64,000 nt of DNA from the NCBI GenBank assembly GCA_965229725.1, contig OZ245923.1:1054001-1118000 (forward strand). Reading direction: 5' to 3'. Shown in pieces: positions 10,391 through 20,104 of the stretch (position 1 is the stretch's first letter; every line of letters starts with the position of its first letter). A program made the position numbers and the translations under genes. Origin of the DNA: Aquirickettsia sp965229725. GTDB taxonomy: Bacteria; Pseudomonadota; Alphaproteobacteria; Rickettsiales; Midichloriaceae. The notes under the pieces were generated by a model. The model saw only the letters and a program-made list of their open reading frames with translations. It was not told the DNA's origin and did not search any database.

Positions 10391-10434
10391 ATTATACATA
10401 ACAAATGTTAAGATTACGTTAAATTTACGTTAAG
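10391..10434 (-). promoter_or_regulatory. TATAAT promoter overlapped by a triple TTAA array (two CtrA-type boxes)
   Basis: TTAA occurs at 10408, 10419 and 10430, each separated by exactly 7 bases, giving two overlapping TTAA-N7-TTAA sites, the consensus of the alphaproteobacterial response regulator CtrA. On the minus strand a TATAAT -10 box lies at 10391-10396, so the boxes cover the expected -35 region, as at CtrA-activated promoters. The start codon of the downstream gene is about 58 bases from the -10 box. CtrA binding is inferred from the pattern only. Confidence 0.55.
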
Positions 10435-11058
10435 ATTTTTAAATCACACCTTTTTTATGCCATTCTATGAGGTAGAATTAACAGCCTTGCCTTTAGGCGA
10501 GCACCTTAGTAATCCCCTTTAATGGAATGCAGGAAGAGTTCATTTCAGTATATATGATTTAAAATATCATATCATCTGGAGCATAAAGTATAGATATAGG
10601 GCGTGGATAAATATCCATAAAATAGTATGAAAATATAAAAATATGAAATGCGTAGTAATTATAAAAATACAAACTATACAATATATGAGTAAAAATAATG
10701 CAAAAACTTACAAGTGAAGCTTGAATTTAAAATTCAATTTTTCCACATAAATTAAGACATTTTTTATTTACATGAATGAAAGTAAAAGGTATTGATGATA
10801 CTTGAATTCATCCTTATTCAGGTCACAAAGGAGATATTTATTAGAGATACACTCTAAATTATTATTATCTGATCGCTAAAAAGAGTATGAAAATCAGATC
10901 AAAAATTTTCCAATTTAATAGAAGAAGGGGTCCCTCAGGGCATCTACTTTAACACCAGTCTTATTTACGCAATAAAAAGCAAGAGCATACATAGTAAAGC
11001 AGATAGAAAAGTGTGCTTTTTTTTATTGAAAGAGATTGTATGAAGTTATACATAAGAT
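10435..11058. other. Gene-poor stretch behind the 16S gene
   Basis: No intact gene is visible in these roughly 620 bases. The stretch holds a short reverse-transcriptase trace (listed separately) and small A/T-rich hairpins such as TGGATA-AA-TATCCA near 10603. I looked for 23S, 5S and spacer tRNA genes behind the 16S gene and saw none. Confidence 0.6.
10860..10990 (+). pseudogene. Trace of a reverse transcriptase (mobile retroelement remnant)
   Basis: At 10921-10941 the plus strand reads EEGVPQG, the box found in many reverse transcriptases before the catalytic domain's next helix. The expected continuation, S-x-LTPVLF, follows in another frame as STLTPVLFTQ (about 10941-10970), so the frame has shifted at the junction. 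An LLLSDR-like stretch lies at the usual distance upstream. Stops are frequent and only about 40 residues can be recognised. This is a heavily decayed fragment, and chance similarity is possible. Confidence 0.4.
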
Positions 11059-11080
11059 ATAGAATTCACAAGACGGTGGT
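11059..11080 (-). other. Trailer arm of the pre-16S processing stem
   Basis: On the minus strand this 22-base segment is complementary to the leader segment at 12654-12675. Twenty of 22 positions match, and the two differences allow G-U pairs. The two arms would bring the ends of the 16S precursor together into a long helix of the kind cut by RNase III. Confidence 0.75.
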
Positions 11081-11124
11081 GATAGTAATTGTTTTTGATA
11101 ACATAAAGTTATCTATATTTGTCT

Positions 11125-12624
<1,500 letters not shown>

Positions 12625-12653
12625 ACTATTCAAGTAGTAAACTTAAATAGTTT

Positions 12654-12675
12654 ACCACCGTCTTATAAATTCTAT
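12654..12675 (-). other. Leader arm of the pre-16S processing stem
   Basis: Partner of the trailer arm at 11059-11080, about 30 bases upstream of the mature 5' end. The shared core is AAGACGGTGGT with its complement. The pairing shows that the 16S RNA is released from its own transcript, without a 23S partner. Confidence 0.75.
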
Positions 12676-12711
12676 ATTTACGATTTCAAATATTATGATT
12701 AGGTAGAGATA

Positions 12712-12739
12712 TTTATAAACTTTTTGAGCATGAAGTCAA
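12712..12739 (-). promoter_or_regulatory. Probable 16S rRNA promoter
   Basis: On the minus strand TTGACT (12734-12739) is followed after 16 bases by TATAAA (12712-12717), a good sigma-70-type promoter. Transcription would start near 12705, giving a leader of about 80 bases that contains the processing arm. The rest of the gap to the next gene at 12989 is A/T-rich and shows nothing else. Confidence 0.65.
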
Positions 12740-12988
12740 CGACTTTTTAACACTTATTCATACTTTTTTTTAATATCATATATAAAAGCACCTTAATATT
12801 TTGATTTTTACATCTTTTTTGGCAGCTTTCCGCCTATTTAACCCCTTCAATACAAAATAATCTTTTATAATAAATTATCAATTTAAAATTTTTTTTATTA
12901 ATTTTTAGACAATATAAAAATTTATTAATACGTAGAATTTATAATTTAATGCATCATATAAAATTATCTCATGGCCCAATAAATTAAT

Positions 12989-14230
12989 TTATTGGCTTTT
13001 TCCTCCTATAATTTTTTCAAAAAACAAATATACAATGGCAAGAAATATTACATAGAAGGCTGGAGAATAATACAAATTGGTAATTCTAATTAAGTAAGAA
13101 CATATGACTGGTGAAAATCCACCAAAAATTGCAATACCAAGAGTGTAACTCAATCCAACTCCGCTATACCTTACTTCTGCAGCAAATTTTTTAATTGCAT
13201 ACGGATATGCTGGCGCACATAATCCACCAGCCAAAATAGGTAAAATTAACAAACCTAGAATAAATACTGAGTAATTAATACTATTCAAAGCTATAAATGC
13301 TGGGATAAATAATAATATTGTTAAATATGTAAAAGATATAATAAATCTCCTTGGATTGTATTTATTAGATATTTTTCCTAAAATTATCAAAGATATAATA
13401 AAAGCGAATATTGAGAAGGAAGAATATTTTAAAGCCTGCAGGTGCTCGATCTGAAGCTGCCTTTCCAAATATGGAGTTAGGTAGGCCATAATAATATAAG
13501 ATACAGCAGTAGTCACACCTCCTAAGGATGCTATTAAAATCATTTCTCTCCAATAATCTTTAAAAACCTTTATGATTGGAATTTTCTGAATCTTCTGTTT
13601 TTTTTGTATATCCATAAAATCTTTTGTTTCTGGCAGTGAAAACCTTAAATATAAACCAATTAACCCAAAAAAAGACGCAATAAAAAATGGTATTCTCCAG
13701 CTCAAAGAGCTATTTATTCCCAATTTATTTATTAATATACCAACAGATACAGCTAAAAAGGAACCTGAAACTATTGAAGCAATTATTATGCCCCCAGCCT
13801 GCCCCCTATTAGCTATTTTGCTATGCTCAAGCATAAATAATGCTGCACCAGGGCCCTCACCTCCAACAAAAAACCCTTGTGATAATCTAAGCACTAATAA
13901 AAGAATGGGAGCTGCAATTCCTATAGCCTCGTACCCCGGTAAAACAGATATAAAAAAAGTCACAATTGACATTCCAAGTATCGTATAACTCAGGCTTTTT
14001 TTTCTACCAACTTTATCTCCAAAATGTCCAAAAAAAACTGCACCAATTGGTCTTGAAATAAACCCTGTACCAAAAATTATAAATACCGATATCATTTGTG
14101 TAAATGAATCTAGTTTCGGAAAAAAAGACTGTCCTATCTCTCTAGCAAAAATGGCAAAAAGTGTAAAACCAAAATATTCTATTAAATTTCCCAATAATGA
14201 AGTGAAAGCAATTTTGTTATTTGTCTGCAT
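12989..14230 (-). CDS. MFS transporter of the metabolite:H+ symporter type (ProP-like)
   Basis: A 413-residue inner-membrane transporter with about 12 hydrophobic helices. The loop between helices 2 and 3 carries the MFS motif GHFGDKVGRKKSL (about 68-80). RLSQGFFVGGEGPGA (about 114-128) is typical of the metabolite:H+ symporter group that includes proline/betaine and alpha-ketoglutarate carriers. Exact substrate is not determinable; proline or betaine is likely given the PutP-like gene directly upstream on the same strand, 49 bases away. A 7-bp hairpin (CCTAATT/AATTAGG) lies between the two. Intracellular Rickettsiales commonly import host osmolytes and amino acids with such proteins. Confidence 0.85.
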   Translation of the reverse strand: MQTNNKIAFTSLLGNLIEYFGFTLFAIFAREIGQSFFPKLDSFTQMISVFIIFGTGFISRPIGAVFFGHFGDKVGRKKSLSYTILGMSIVTFFISVLPGYEAIGIAAPILLLVLRLSQGFFVGGEGPGAALFMLEHSKIANRGQAGGIIIASIVSGSFLAVSVGILINKLGINSSLSWRIPFFIASFFGLIGLYLRFSLPETKDFMDIQKKQKIQKIPIIKVFKDYWREMILIASLGGVTTAVSYIIMAYLTPYLERQLQIEHLQALKYSSFSIFAFIISLIILGKISNKYNPRRFIISFTYLTILLFIPAFIALNSINYSVFILGLLILPILAGGLCAPAYPYAIKKFAAEVRYSGVGLSYTLGIAIFGGFSPVICSYLIRITNLYYSPAFYVIFLAIVYLFFEKIIGGKSQ

Positions 14231-14279
14231 ATCATAAATACCTAATTCTATAAAATTAGGAATATTAGTATATATAAAT

Positions 14280-15659
14280 TTACTTTTTGCAACTGATATT
14301 ATGCACTAAAACTATAGCCACACTTGATAATATAAAACCAGGTATGATTTCAAATAGTTCAAATACTCCCCCAAAAGATTTTAATGAGCGCCATATAACG
14401 ACCGTAATTACGCCTACTATTATACCACTAAGCGCACTAATTTTTGTCATTTTCTTTAAATAAAGAGAGAACAATATAGTTGGACCGAATGCACTACCTA
14501 AGCCTGCCCAAGCTAATTGAACTAAGCTCAAAATTGTACTTTTAGGATTAGATGCATATGCCATAGAGATCAATATTACTAAAAACATAATTATTCTAGC
14601 AATCCAGACTTTATTAAATTTTCCAAATATTTTTGGTGATATATCTTCTGTTAAAGAGCAAGCTGTAGCATGCAATTGAGCTGATATAGTACTCATAATA
14701 GCTGATAGCACCGCAGCTAAAACGACACCAGAAATCCAACTTGGGAATAGTTTATCGGCTGAAAGTAAAAATATTGTCTCAGGATTAATTTTATCAACAT
14801 TCTTAAACAGCAGTATACCAAGTAGCCCTATACAAAAAGAGCCTATTAATGATAAAATCATCCAACTCATGCAAATATTTTTTGAGGCGTTGAGAGTTTT
14901 TGATTTATCTATTGCCATAAATCTCACTAAAATATGCGGTTGACCAAAATATCCTAACCCCCAACTTAGTAAGGATACTATCGCAATAATATCAAGATTG
15001 AAAAACGGATCAAGGTTCAGATCAAGAGCTTTGATGTCACCAATATCACTGCCAATTAACATAGTAATTGGCACTAAAAGAAGTGCAAACAACATCAGCA
15101 GCCCCTGCATAACATCAATTTTATTAATTGCAGTAAATCCTCCTAAAGAAGTATATATATAGACAAAAGCTCCACTAAAAATTAAACAATGTAAATACTC
15201 ATAAGGAGTGTATGTTTCGATTAGGAAAGCCAAAGCTACCAATGCAGATGCAATATAAATGATAAAAAATACTGCAGTTATTATCGCAACCAGTATCCTT
15301 AAAAATCCAGACTTATCATCAAATCTGTTTGATAAATAGCCAGCTATTGTTACAGAATCACCATATTTTTGAGTTTTTACTCTAATTCTCCTAGCAATAA
15401 ACTGCCAATTCAAATATGCACCTATTGTCAGTCCTATAGGCAACCAAATTTCAGAAATTCCATTTAAAAATACAGCACCAGGAAGCGCCATCATTACCCA
15501 TCCACTCATATCAGCAGCACCAGCACCTAATGCAGTTGTAACAGCATTTAGTTTTCTACCACCTATGGCAAAACCTTTGGAAGTTTTATTTTTTTTGGAG
15601 GAATGAATTCCGATTACGATTATTCCTATAAAATACAAAATTACTATTAATAGCTTCAT
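14280..15659 (-). CDS. putP: Sodium/solute symporter, proline permease (PutP)-like
   Basis: A 459-residue sodium:solute symporter with about 12-13 hydrophobic helices. The N-terminal region has FAIGGRKLNAVTTALGAGAADMSGW (first half at about 30-45), matching the substrate and Na+ binding region of PutP. GLGYFGQPHILVRFMAI (about 230-246) is another PutP hallmark. It probably imports proline with Na+. The ATG at 15659 follows a run of A. The upstream region holds a perfect palindrome shared with the divergent RNase T2 gene. It is probably co-transcribed with the ProP-like gene downstream. Confidence 0.87.
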   Translation of the reverse strand: MKLLIVILYFIGIIVIGIHSSKKNKTSKGFAIGGRKLNAVTTALGAGAADMSGWVMMALPGAVFLNGISEIWLPIGLTIGAYLNWQFIARRIRVKTQKYGDSVTIAGYLSNRFDDKSGFLRILVAIITAVFFIIYIASALVALAFLIETYTPYEYLHCLIFSGAFVYIYTSLGGFTAINKIDVMQGLLMLFALLLVPITMLIGSDIGDIKALDLNLDPFFNLDIIAIVSLLSWGLGYFGQPHILVRFMAIDKSKTLNASKNICMSWMILSLIGSFCIGLLGILLFKNVDKINPETIFLLSADKLFPSWISGVVLAAVLSAIMSTISAQLHATACSLTEDISPKIFGKFNKVWIARIIMFLVILISMAYASNPKSTILSLVQLAWAGLGSAFGPTILFSLYLKKMTKISALSGIIVGVITVVIWRSLKSFGGVFELFEIIPGFILSSVAIVLVHNISCKK

Positions 15660-15695
15660 TTAATTAATTTTTTTTTATGACTTACTGAGGGAAGT

Positions 15696-15720
15696 AGTTC
15701 ATTATACACTATAATGAACT
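15696..15720. promoter_or_regulatory. Perfect palindrome between putP and the RNase T2 gene
   Basis: AGTTCATTATA (15696-15706), three bases, then its exact complement (15710-15720). Each strand contains TATAAT, so the palindrome may hold the -10 boxes of both divergent genes and serve as the site of a dimeric regulator. The regulator is unknown, and good -35 boxes are not evident on either side. Confidence 0.5.
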
Positions 15721-15722
15721 AA

Positions 15723-16466
15723 ATGATAGGTAAAATAAATTTTATGCTCAAAACAAGCCAATGTTCAATTTTTACTAAAATAATACTAACAATATATCTT
15801 ATATCTTTCAGCCTTATTTCATGCCTTGCTAAAGTTAATAATAAGCCTGATTTTATATCTGGAGATTTTGATTATTACGTTTTTGCCCAAAGCTGGTATC
15901 CCACATTTTGTATAAGCGGACCAAAAAATGAATGTAAAAATTTGACAGAATATATGAAAAAAAACTTATCACCGCATGGCTTATGGCCAAATAAAAATTC
16001 TGCCAAAAAATTTTCAAACCATCCCTCATACTGCATAAATAGCAATGGTTGTGAAATTGACAAAAGTTGTGATGTAGATTGGAGAACGATTCAGAACTCT
16101 ACCCTCAATAACATACAAACAATGATGCCCACTAATTTAATGCAACATGAGTGGCGCAAACATGGGACGTGCAGCACTTATAATCAGGACCATTATTTTC
16201 AAAATATTTTAAGCCTACAAACAAAATATAAAACACCTGATATTATTGCAGTTAATATTGGTAAAAATTTATCCTATAAGGAAATTTTAGAGGCGTTGGG
16301 AGGAAAAGACAGGGTCAATATTTTATGCAAAACAATAAATAATCAACAATATTTAGAGCAGGCACATTACTTCCTAGACAAAAACCTCAAAGAAATTTCA
16401 AAAAGATATGATCAAACAAATTGTGATAAAAATGCAAAGATCAATATTAAGCGCAACAATGAATAA
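15723..16466 (+). CDS. Secreted ribonuclease, RNase T2 family
   Basis: A 247-residue protein with an N-terminal signal sequence (hydrophobic core about residues 18-34). Both catalytic motifs of RNase T2 are present: CAS I as LSPHGLWPN (His85) and CAS II as HEWRKHGTC (His142, Glu143, His147). Cysteines around the motifs fit the family's disulfides. The enzyme cuts single-stranded RNA through a 2',3'-cyclic phosphate and should act outside the cytoplasm. An in-frame ATG at 15744 is an alternative start that keeps the signal sequence; the first ATG lies only three bases past the palindrome. It may scavenge nucleotides or act on the host; the sequence does not say which. The gene stands alone and diverges from putP. 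Confidence 0.92.
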   Translation: MIGKINFMLKTSQCSIFTKIILTIYLISFSLISCLAKVNNKPDFISGDFDYYVFAQSWYPTFCISGPKNECKNLTEYMKKNLSPHGLWPNKNSAKKFSNHPSYCINSNGCEIDKSCDVDWRTIQNSTLNNIQTMMPTNLMQHEWRKHGTCSTYNQDHYFQNILSLQTKYKTPDIIAVNIGKNLSYKEILEALGGKDRVNILCKTINNQQYLEQAHYFLDKNLKEISKRYDQTNCDKNAKINIKRNNE

Positions 16467-16471
16467 GACAG

Positions 16472-17017
16472 TTAATCTCCGCTTTCTTTTTTTCTAATTA
16501 CCACTATTGTGTTTGCAAATTTATCATGCAATCCTTGTTTTCTCTTGGTAAAATCGGCCATAAACAAACCAATCCCAAATGTTAATAAATTAAAAATATG
16601 CCCTACCATTCTTTTGATAGATTGCTTCATTGTTATATGATCATAACTATCGGCATCAACTATTTTACATCCCATGATCAGCTTTCCAATAGACGCACCC
16701 AACTTAAACCAAAAAAACACAAAATACACCATAACAAACATTAACATGATCAATTGCACCATAATATATCGTAAATTACTCATAGTATCTAAGAACGAAT
16801 CAATCACTGATGAGAAAGTCATAGTTTTAACTTGTTCAATATTTTTATCAATATCAACTATAGAATTAGCATCAAATCCAAAAAATATCATCATTAGCAA
16901 ATTCATAATTGGAGATAGCAATAACGTTATAATTACAACATCAATCCCAAATGCAATTATTTTTCTATTTAGAGAAGCATATTCATATTTTGATTTAATA
17001 TTTGAATTTTTAGTCAT
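16472..17017 (-). CDS. RDD family membrane protein
   Basis: A 181-residue protein with hydrophobic helices near residues 20-45, 85-105 and 135-155. The N-terminal SLNRKIIAFGIDVVIIT matches the family's opening Arg/Asp region, and GASIGKLIMGCKIVDAD is the conserved central block. The family has no firm biochemical role; some members are ion antiporters. It overlaps the end of serS by 8 bases and converges on the RNase T2 gene, so it is probably transcribed with tatC-serS. Confidence 0.8.
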   Translation of the reverse strand: MTKNSNIKSKYEYASLNRKIIAFGIDVVIITLLLSPIMNLLMMIFFGFDANSIVDIDKNIEQVKTMTFSSVIDSFLDTMSNLRYIMVQLIMLMFVMVYFVFFWFKLGASIGKLIMGCKIVDADSYDHITMKQSIKRMVGHIFNLLTFGIGLFMADFTKRKQGLHDKFANTIVVIRKKESGD

Positions 17018-18290
17018 TTTCTTTTTTAATTATTTTTTGATTTTGCATAAAGGGTTGTAACTTCACTGGAATGGAGATACTACCATCTTCATTTTGATAA
17101 TTTTCAATAATGGCAATCATTGTTCTACCTACCGCTAAGCCCGAACCATTTAGAGTATGTACAAAATGATTTTTACCATCCTTGAGAGATTTATACCTAG
17201 CCTTCATTCTTCTTGCTTGAAATTCACCACAATTTGAGCAACTAGAAATCTCTCTATACCTTTCTTCATAAGGCAACCAAACTTCAAGATCATAAGTTTT
17301 TTGAGAACAAAATCCAGTATCTTGAGTGCATAGAAGAGATACTCTATATGGCAATTCTAATTTTCGTAAAATAGCTTCTGCAGCACTTGTTATCCTTTCT
17401 AACTCATTTTCTGACTCTTCTGGCTTAACTATACTGATTAACTCTACTTTAGAAAATTGGTGTTGTCTCATCATTCCTTTCGTGTCCCTTCCTGCACTTC
17501 CAGCTTCTGAGCGAAAACATTGAGTATACCCCACATATCTTAACGGTAATTTACTCTCTGAGGTAATTTCATCTGCTGCCATGCATACAAGAGGAATTTC
17601 AGAAGTGGGTATTAGTCTATAGCCATTTGTAGTTTTAAATGAATCTTCCTCGAATTTTGGCAATTGCCCAGCTTTAAACATTGTATCCTCTAACACCAAT
17701 GCTGGGGGAAATACTTCTTCAAATCCAAATTCTCTAACATGCACATCAAGCATAAAAGTTGCAAGTGCCCTTTCTAGCCTAACAAAATCTTTTCTTAATA
17801 TAACAAACCTTGCGCCTGAAATTTTTGTTGCAGTCTTAAAGTCCATTAATCCTAAACTTTCACCTATGTCATAATGTGACCGAACTGCAAAATCAAAATG
17901 TTTTGGCTCCCCAAATTTTTTTATAACCTTGTTATCTTCTTCTTTCTCACCATATGGCACCCCTTCTTCAGGGATATTGGGAAGCGTAATTAAAAAATTA
18001 TTTAGCTTTTCTTGTGCTTCATTTTTTTGCTCTTCTAAAATATGCAATTTGTGCTTAATATCATAGCCCTTCTCCTTTAATACTTTAAACTTCTCATCTT
18101 CATGATGAATAGAAGACATTTGCTTAGCAATCTCTTTCCTCTCATGTTGCAAATCCTGAATTTTAGATTTATTTTCTCGCACAATATTATCAATAAATAA
18201 TATTTCCTCGGAACACGAATGAATACCTCTATCCTTCATTCCCTTATCAAATAATTTGCTGTTTTCTCTTATAAATTTAATATCATGCAT
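17010..18290 (-). CDS. serS: Seryl-tRNA synthetase
   Basis: A 426-residue class II synthetase that charges tRNA-Ser in the cytosol. Residues about 1-100 form the N-terminal coiled-coil arm rich in Glu and Lys. Motif 2 is seen as FRSEAGSAGRDTKGMMRQHQF (about 270-290), and motif 3 contains GSGLAVGRTMIAIIENYQ near 385-402. Length and motifs match typical bacterial SerRS. It starts 2 bases after tatC and overlaps the RDD gene. Confidence 0.97.
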   Translation of the reverse strand: MHDIKFIRENSKLFDKGMKDRGIHSCSEEILFIDNIVRENKSKIQDLQHERKEIAKQMSSIHHEDEKFKVLKEKGYDIKHKLHILEEQKNEAQEKLNNFLITLPNIPEEGVPYGEKEEDNKVIKKFGEPKHFDFAVRSHYDIGESLGLMDFKTATKISGARFVILRKDFVRLERALATFMLDVHVREFGFEEVFPPALVLEDTMFKAGQLPKFEEDSFKTTNGYRLIPTSEIPLVCMAADEITSESKLPLRYVGYTQCFRSEAGSAGRDTKGMMRQHQFSKVELISIVKPEESENELERITSAAEAILRKLELPYRVSLLCTQDTGFCSQKTYDLEVWLPYEERYREISSCSNCGEFQARRMKARYKSLKDGKNHFVHTLNGSGLAVGRTMIAIIENYQNEDGSISIPVKLQPFMQNQKIIKKEND

Positions 18291-18292
18291 AT

Positions 18293-19048
18293 TTATTTTA
18301 TTCTTTTACATAAAAGTATAGAAATTTCATATAACAACACTAGTGGTAATGCAAGTATCACTTGGCTAATTACATCTGGTGGTGTAAGTATAGCAGCTAA
18401 AATGAAAATTAAAACTACTGCATACCTTCTAAATTTTTTTAATTGCAGATAGTTAACTATCTTTAATTTCGTTAGCATCATCAATAATATTGGTAATTGG
18501 AATGCCAATCCAAACCCTATAAATAATTCTACAATCAGATCTACATACTCACTTACCTTTGCCTCCAATATAATTGGAATGCCATTTTTAGGGCTAATAT
18601 TTTGAAAGCTTATAAAAAACTTCCATGTTATTGGCATCACTACAAAGTATACCAGCAAGACTCCTATCAAAAATAATAATGGAGGAAAAAAAATGTAAGG
18701 CATAATAGTTTTTTTTTCATCTCTATATAATCCAGGTTCTAGAAATTTATAAAGCTGATAGAAAAAAATTGGGGAGCATAAAAAGAAACTTGAAATAAAC
18801 GAGATTTTTAATTCGGTCATAAAACCTTCAGTCAACTTGGTATATATAAAGTGAAAATTTCCATAATCTCCTGAAAGGCTAGCCAACGGCTTTGAGAGGA
18901 AGTGAAATATCTCCCAGCTAAACTGAAAAGTTATGATTGTAATGATTATAAATGAAAGCACAACTTTCATTAAACAAGATTTGAACTCTAAAAAGTGTTC
19001 CGCAAGAGTAAATCCTTCTAGTTTGTGTTTGCTGTTTCTTGACATCAT
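18293..19048 (-). CDS. tatC: Sec-independent protein translocase TatC
   Basis: About 251 residues with six hydrophobic helices. The N-terminal LAEHFLEFKSCLMKV stretch and the FYQLYKFLEPGLYRDEKK loop (about residues 100-117) are TatC signatures, with the functionally important Glu after the second helix region. TatC recognises twin-arginine signal peptides and exports folded proteins. The frame opens with TTG at 19054; I chose the ATG at 19048, with 19045 also possible. TatA/TatB are not in the window. Confidence 0.93.
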   Translation of the reverse strand: MMSRNSKHKLEGFTLAEHFLEFKSCLMKVVLSFIIITIITFQFSWEIFHFLSKPLASLSGDYGNFHFIYTKLTEGFMTELKISFISSFFLCSPIFFYQLYKFLEPGLYRDEKKTIMPYIFFPPLLFLIGVLLVYFVVMPITWKFFISFQNISPKNGIPIILEAKVSEYVDLIVELFIGFGLAFQLPILLMMLTKLKIVNYLQLKKFRRYAVVLIFILAAILTPPDVISQVILALPLVLLYEISILLCKRIK

Positions 19049-19252
19049 ATACAAGTATTAATTCCATGATTGTATACAAATAGTCTTTAAAATCAAACTA
19101 CTTTCCTTAACGCATCTCTCTCCCCATCTCAATAATACCCTAGTATAGTAAGTTAGGCTAAGAAATCGACATATCTAATAATATAAAATTTGGTAAACCT
19201 GAATATGAATCCAACAAATCACCAGCCTATAACAATTTTAATTTCTATATAC

Positions 19253-20047
19253 TTATAATTCAGAATGATCAAAATTGAAGTGACCTTGATTCATGTCAAA
19301 AACAAATGCTGTCTTTTCAACAAAATTAACACAATTATCTGATTCATGCCAACCAGAATGCTTTACCTTTTCACTTTTATCCTCAGAGATACATTCTTTA
19401 AATTTACCATCTTCACATTTAAGTCTTTCAGGATGGAATGAATTTTCTCCTAAAAGCTCAACATAATTATCACAAGTTAACTCTTTTCCATCAAAACCCA
19501 GAAATATATCCTTTTGATATGGATGATCCTTTTTAATAGTTAAAAAAGCTTTAGTAAAACCATCATCGGCTTTACAAACATTAGCCATGCCACCTACAGC
19601 ATCAGAAATAGTTTTTGTTTTACCTAAAAATTTATCTACAATAAATATGCCAGAAAATTCATAAACGTTATTTTTAGTAAAATAAGAAGAAGAAATATTA
19701 GACAATAAATTTTCTACTTGATTTAAGAAATTATCAATAAATGAAATATTAGTATAGTTATATACTGTTCTATCAGATACAGTTGGAGTTGAACCAGTTA
19801 CACCAATATTAAATAAGGCTGCTGGCTCATCATCAATTATAAGAACCCTTGCCAATTTACATTCATTTTCATTACTATTATCTCCTTTATTACCCCAAAG
19901 TTTTAATTTTCCTTCTACTCCTTTTTCACAATGTCCTCCTTTCCCATAATTTTCACATGAAATAGGACTATTTGAGGAGTTAAAAATTTGCTCAAGAAGT
20001 TCTTTTGAATCTTGGTTATTTTTAATAATTTTTATTGCTGCAGTCAT
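19253..20047 (-). CDS. Unrecognised protein with many cysteines
   Basis: A 264-residue soluble-looking protein that I cannot assign to a family. The ATG at 20047 is preserved as start because AGGTG lies at good spacing upstream; a GTG at 20056 is also in frame. There is no signal peptide or membrane helix. Eight or more cysteines are spread along it (near CENYGKGGHCEKG, CKLARV, NVCKADD, LTCDNYV, LKCEDGKFKECI and DNCVNF), which is unusual for a cytosolic protein and resembles disulfide-rich secreted proteins. It sits between tatC and cysS with about 205 bases of plain A/T-rich DNA downstream. A secreted or effector role is only a guess. Confidence 0.6.
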   Translation of the reverse strand: MTAAIKIIKNNQDSKELLEQIFNSSNSPISCENYGKGGHCEKGVEGKLKLWGNKGDNSNENECKLARVLIIDDEPAALFNIGVTGSTPTVSDRTVYNYTNISFIDNFLNQVENLLSNISSSYFTKNNVYEFSGIFIVDKFLGKTKTISDAVGGMANVCKADDGFTKAFLTIKKDHPYQKDIFLGFDGKELTCDNYVELLGENSFHPERLKCEDGKFKECISEDKSEKVKHSGWHESDNCVNFVEKTAFVFDMNQGHFNFDHSEL

Positions 20048-20104
20048 AACACACACCTATAAAATAAAATGATGTTATATACTATTATCTTACGATTTTC
20101 AATT

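Noticed and set aside
10435..11058. A 23S/5S rRNA continuation behind the 16S gene.
   Set aside because: No conserved 23S or 5S block is visible, and the trailer arm of the processing stem closes the 16S unit at 11059.
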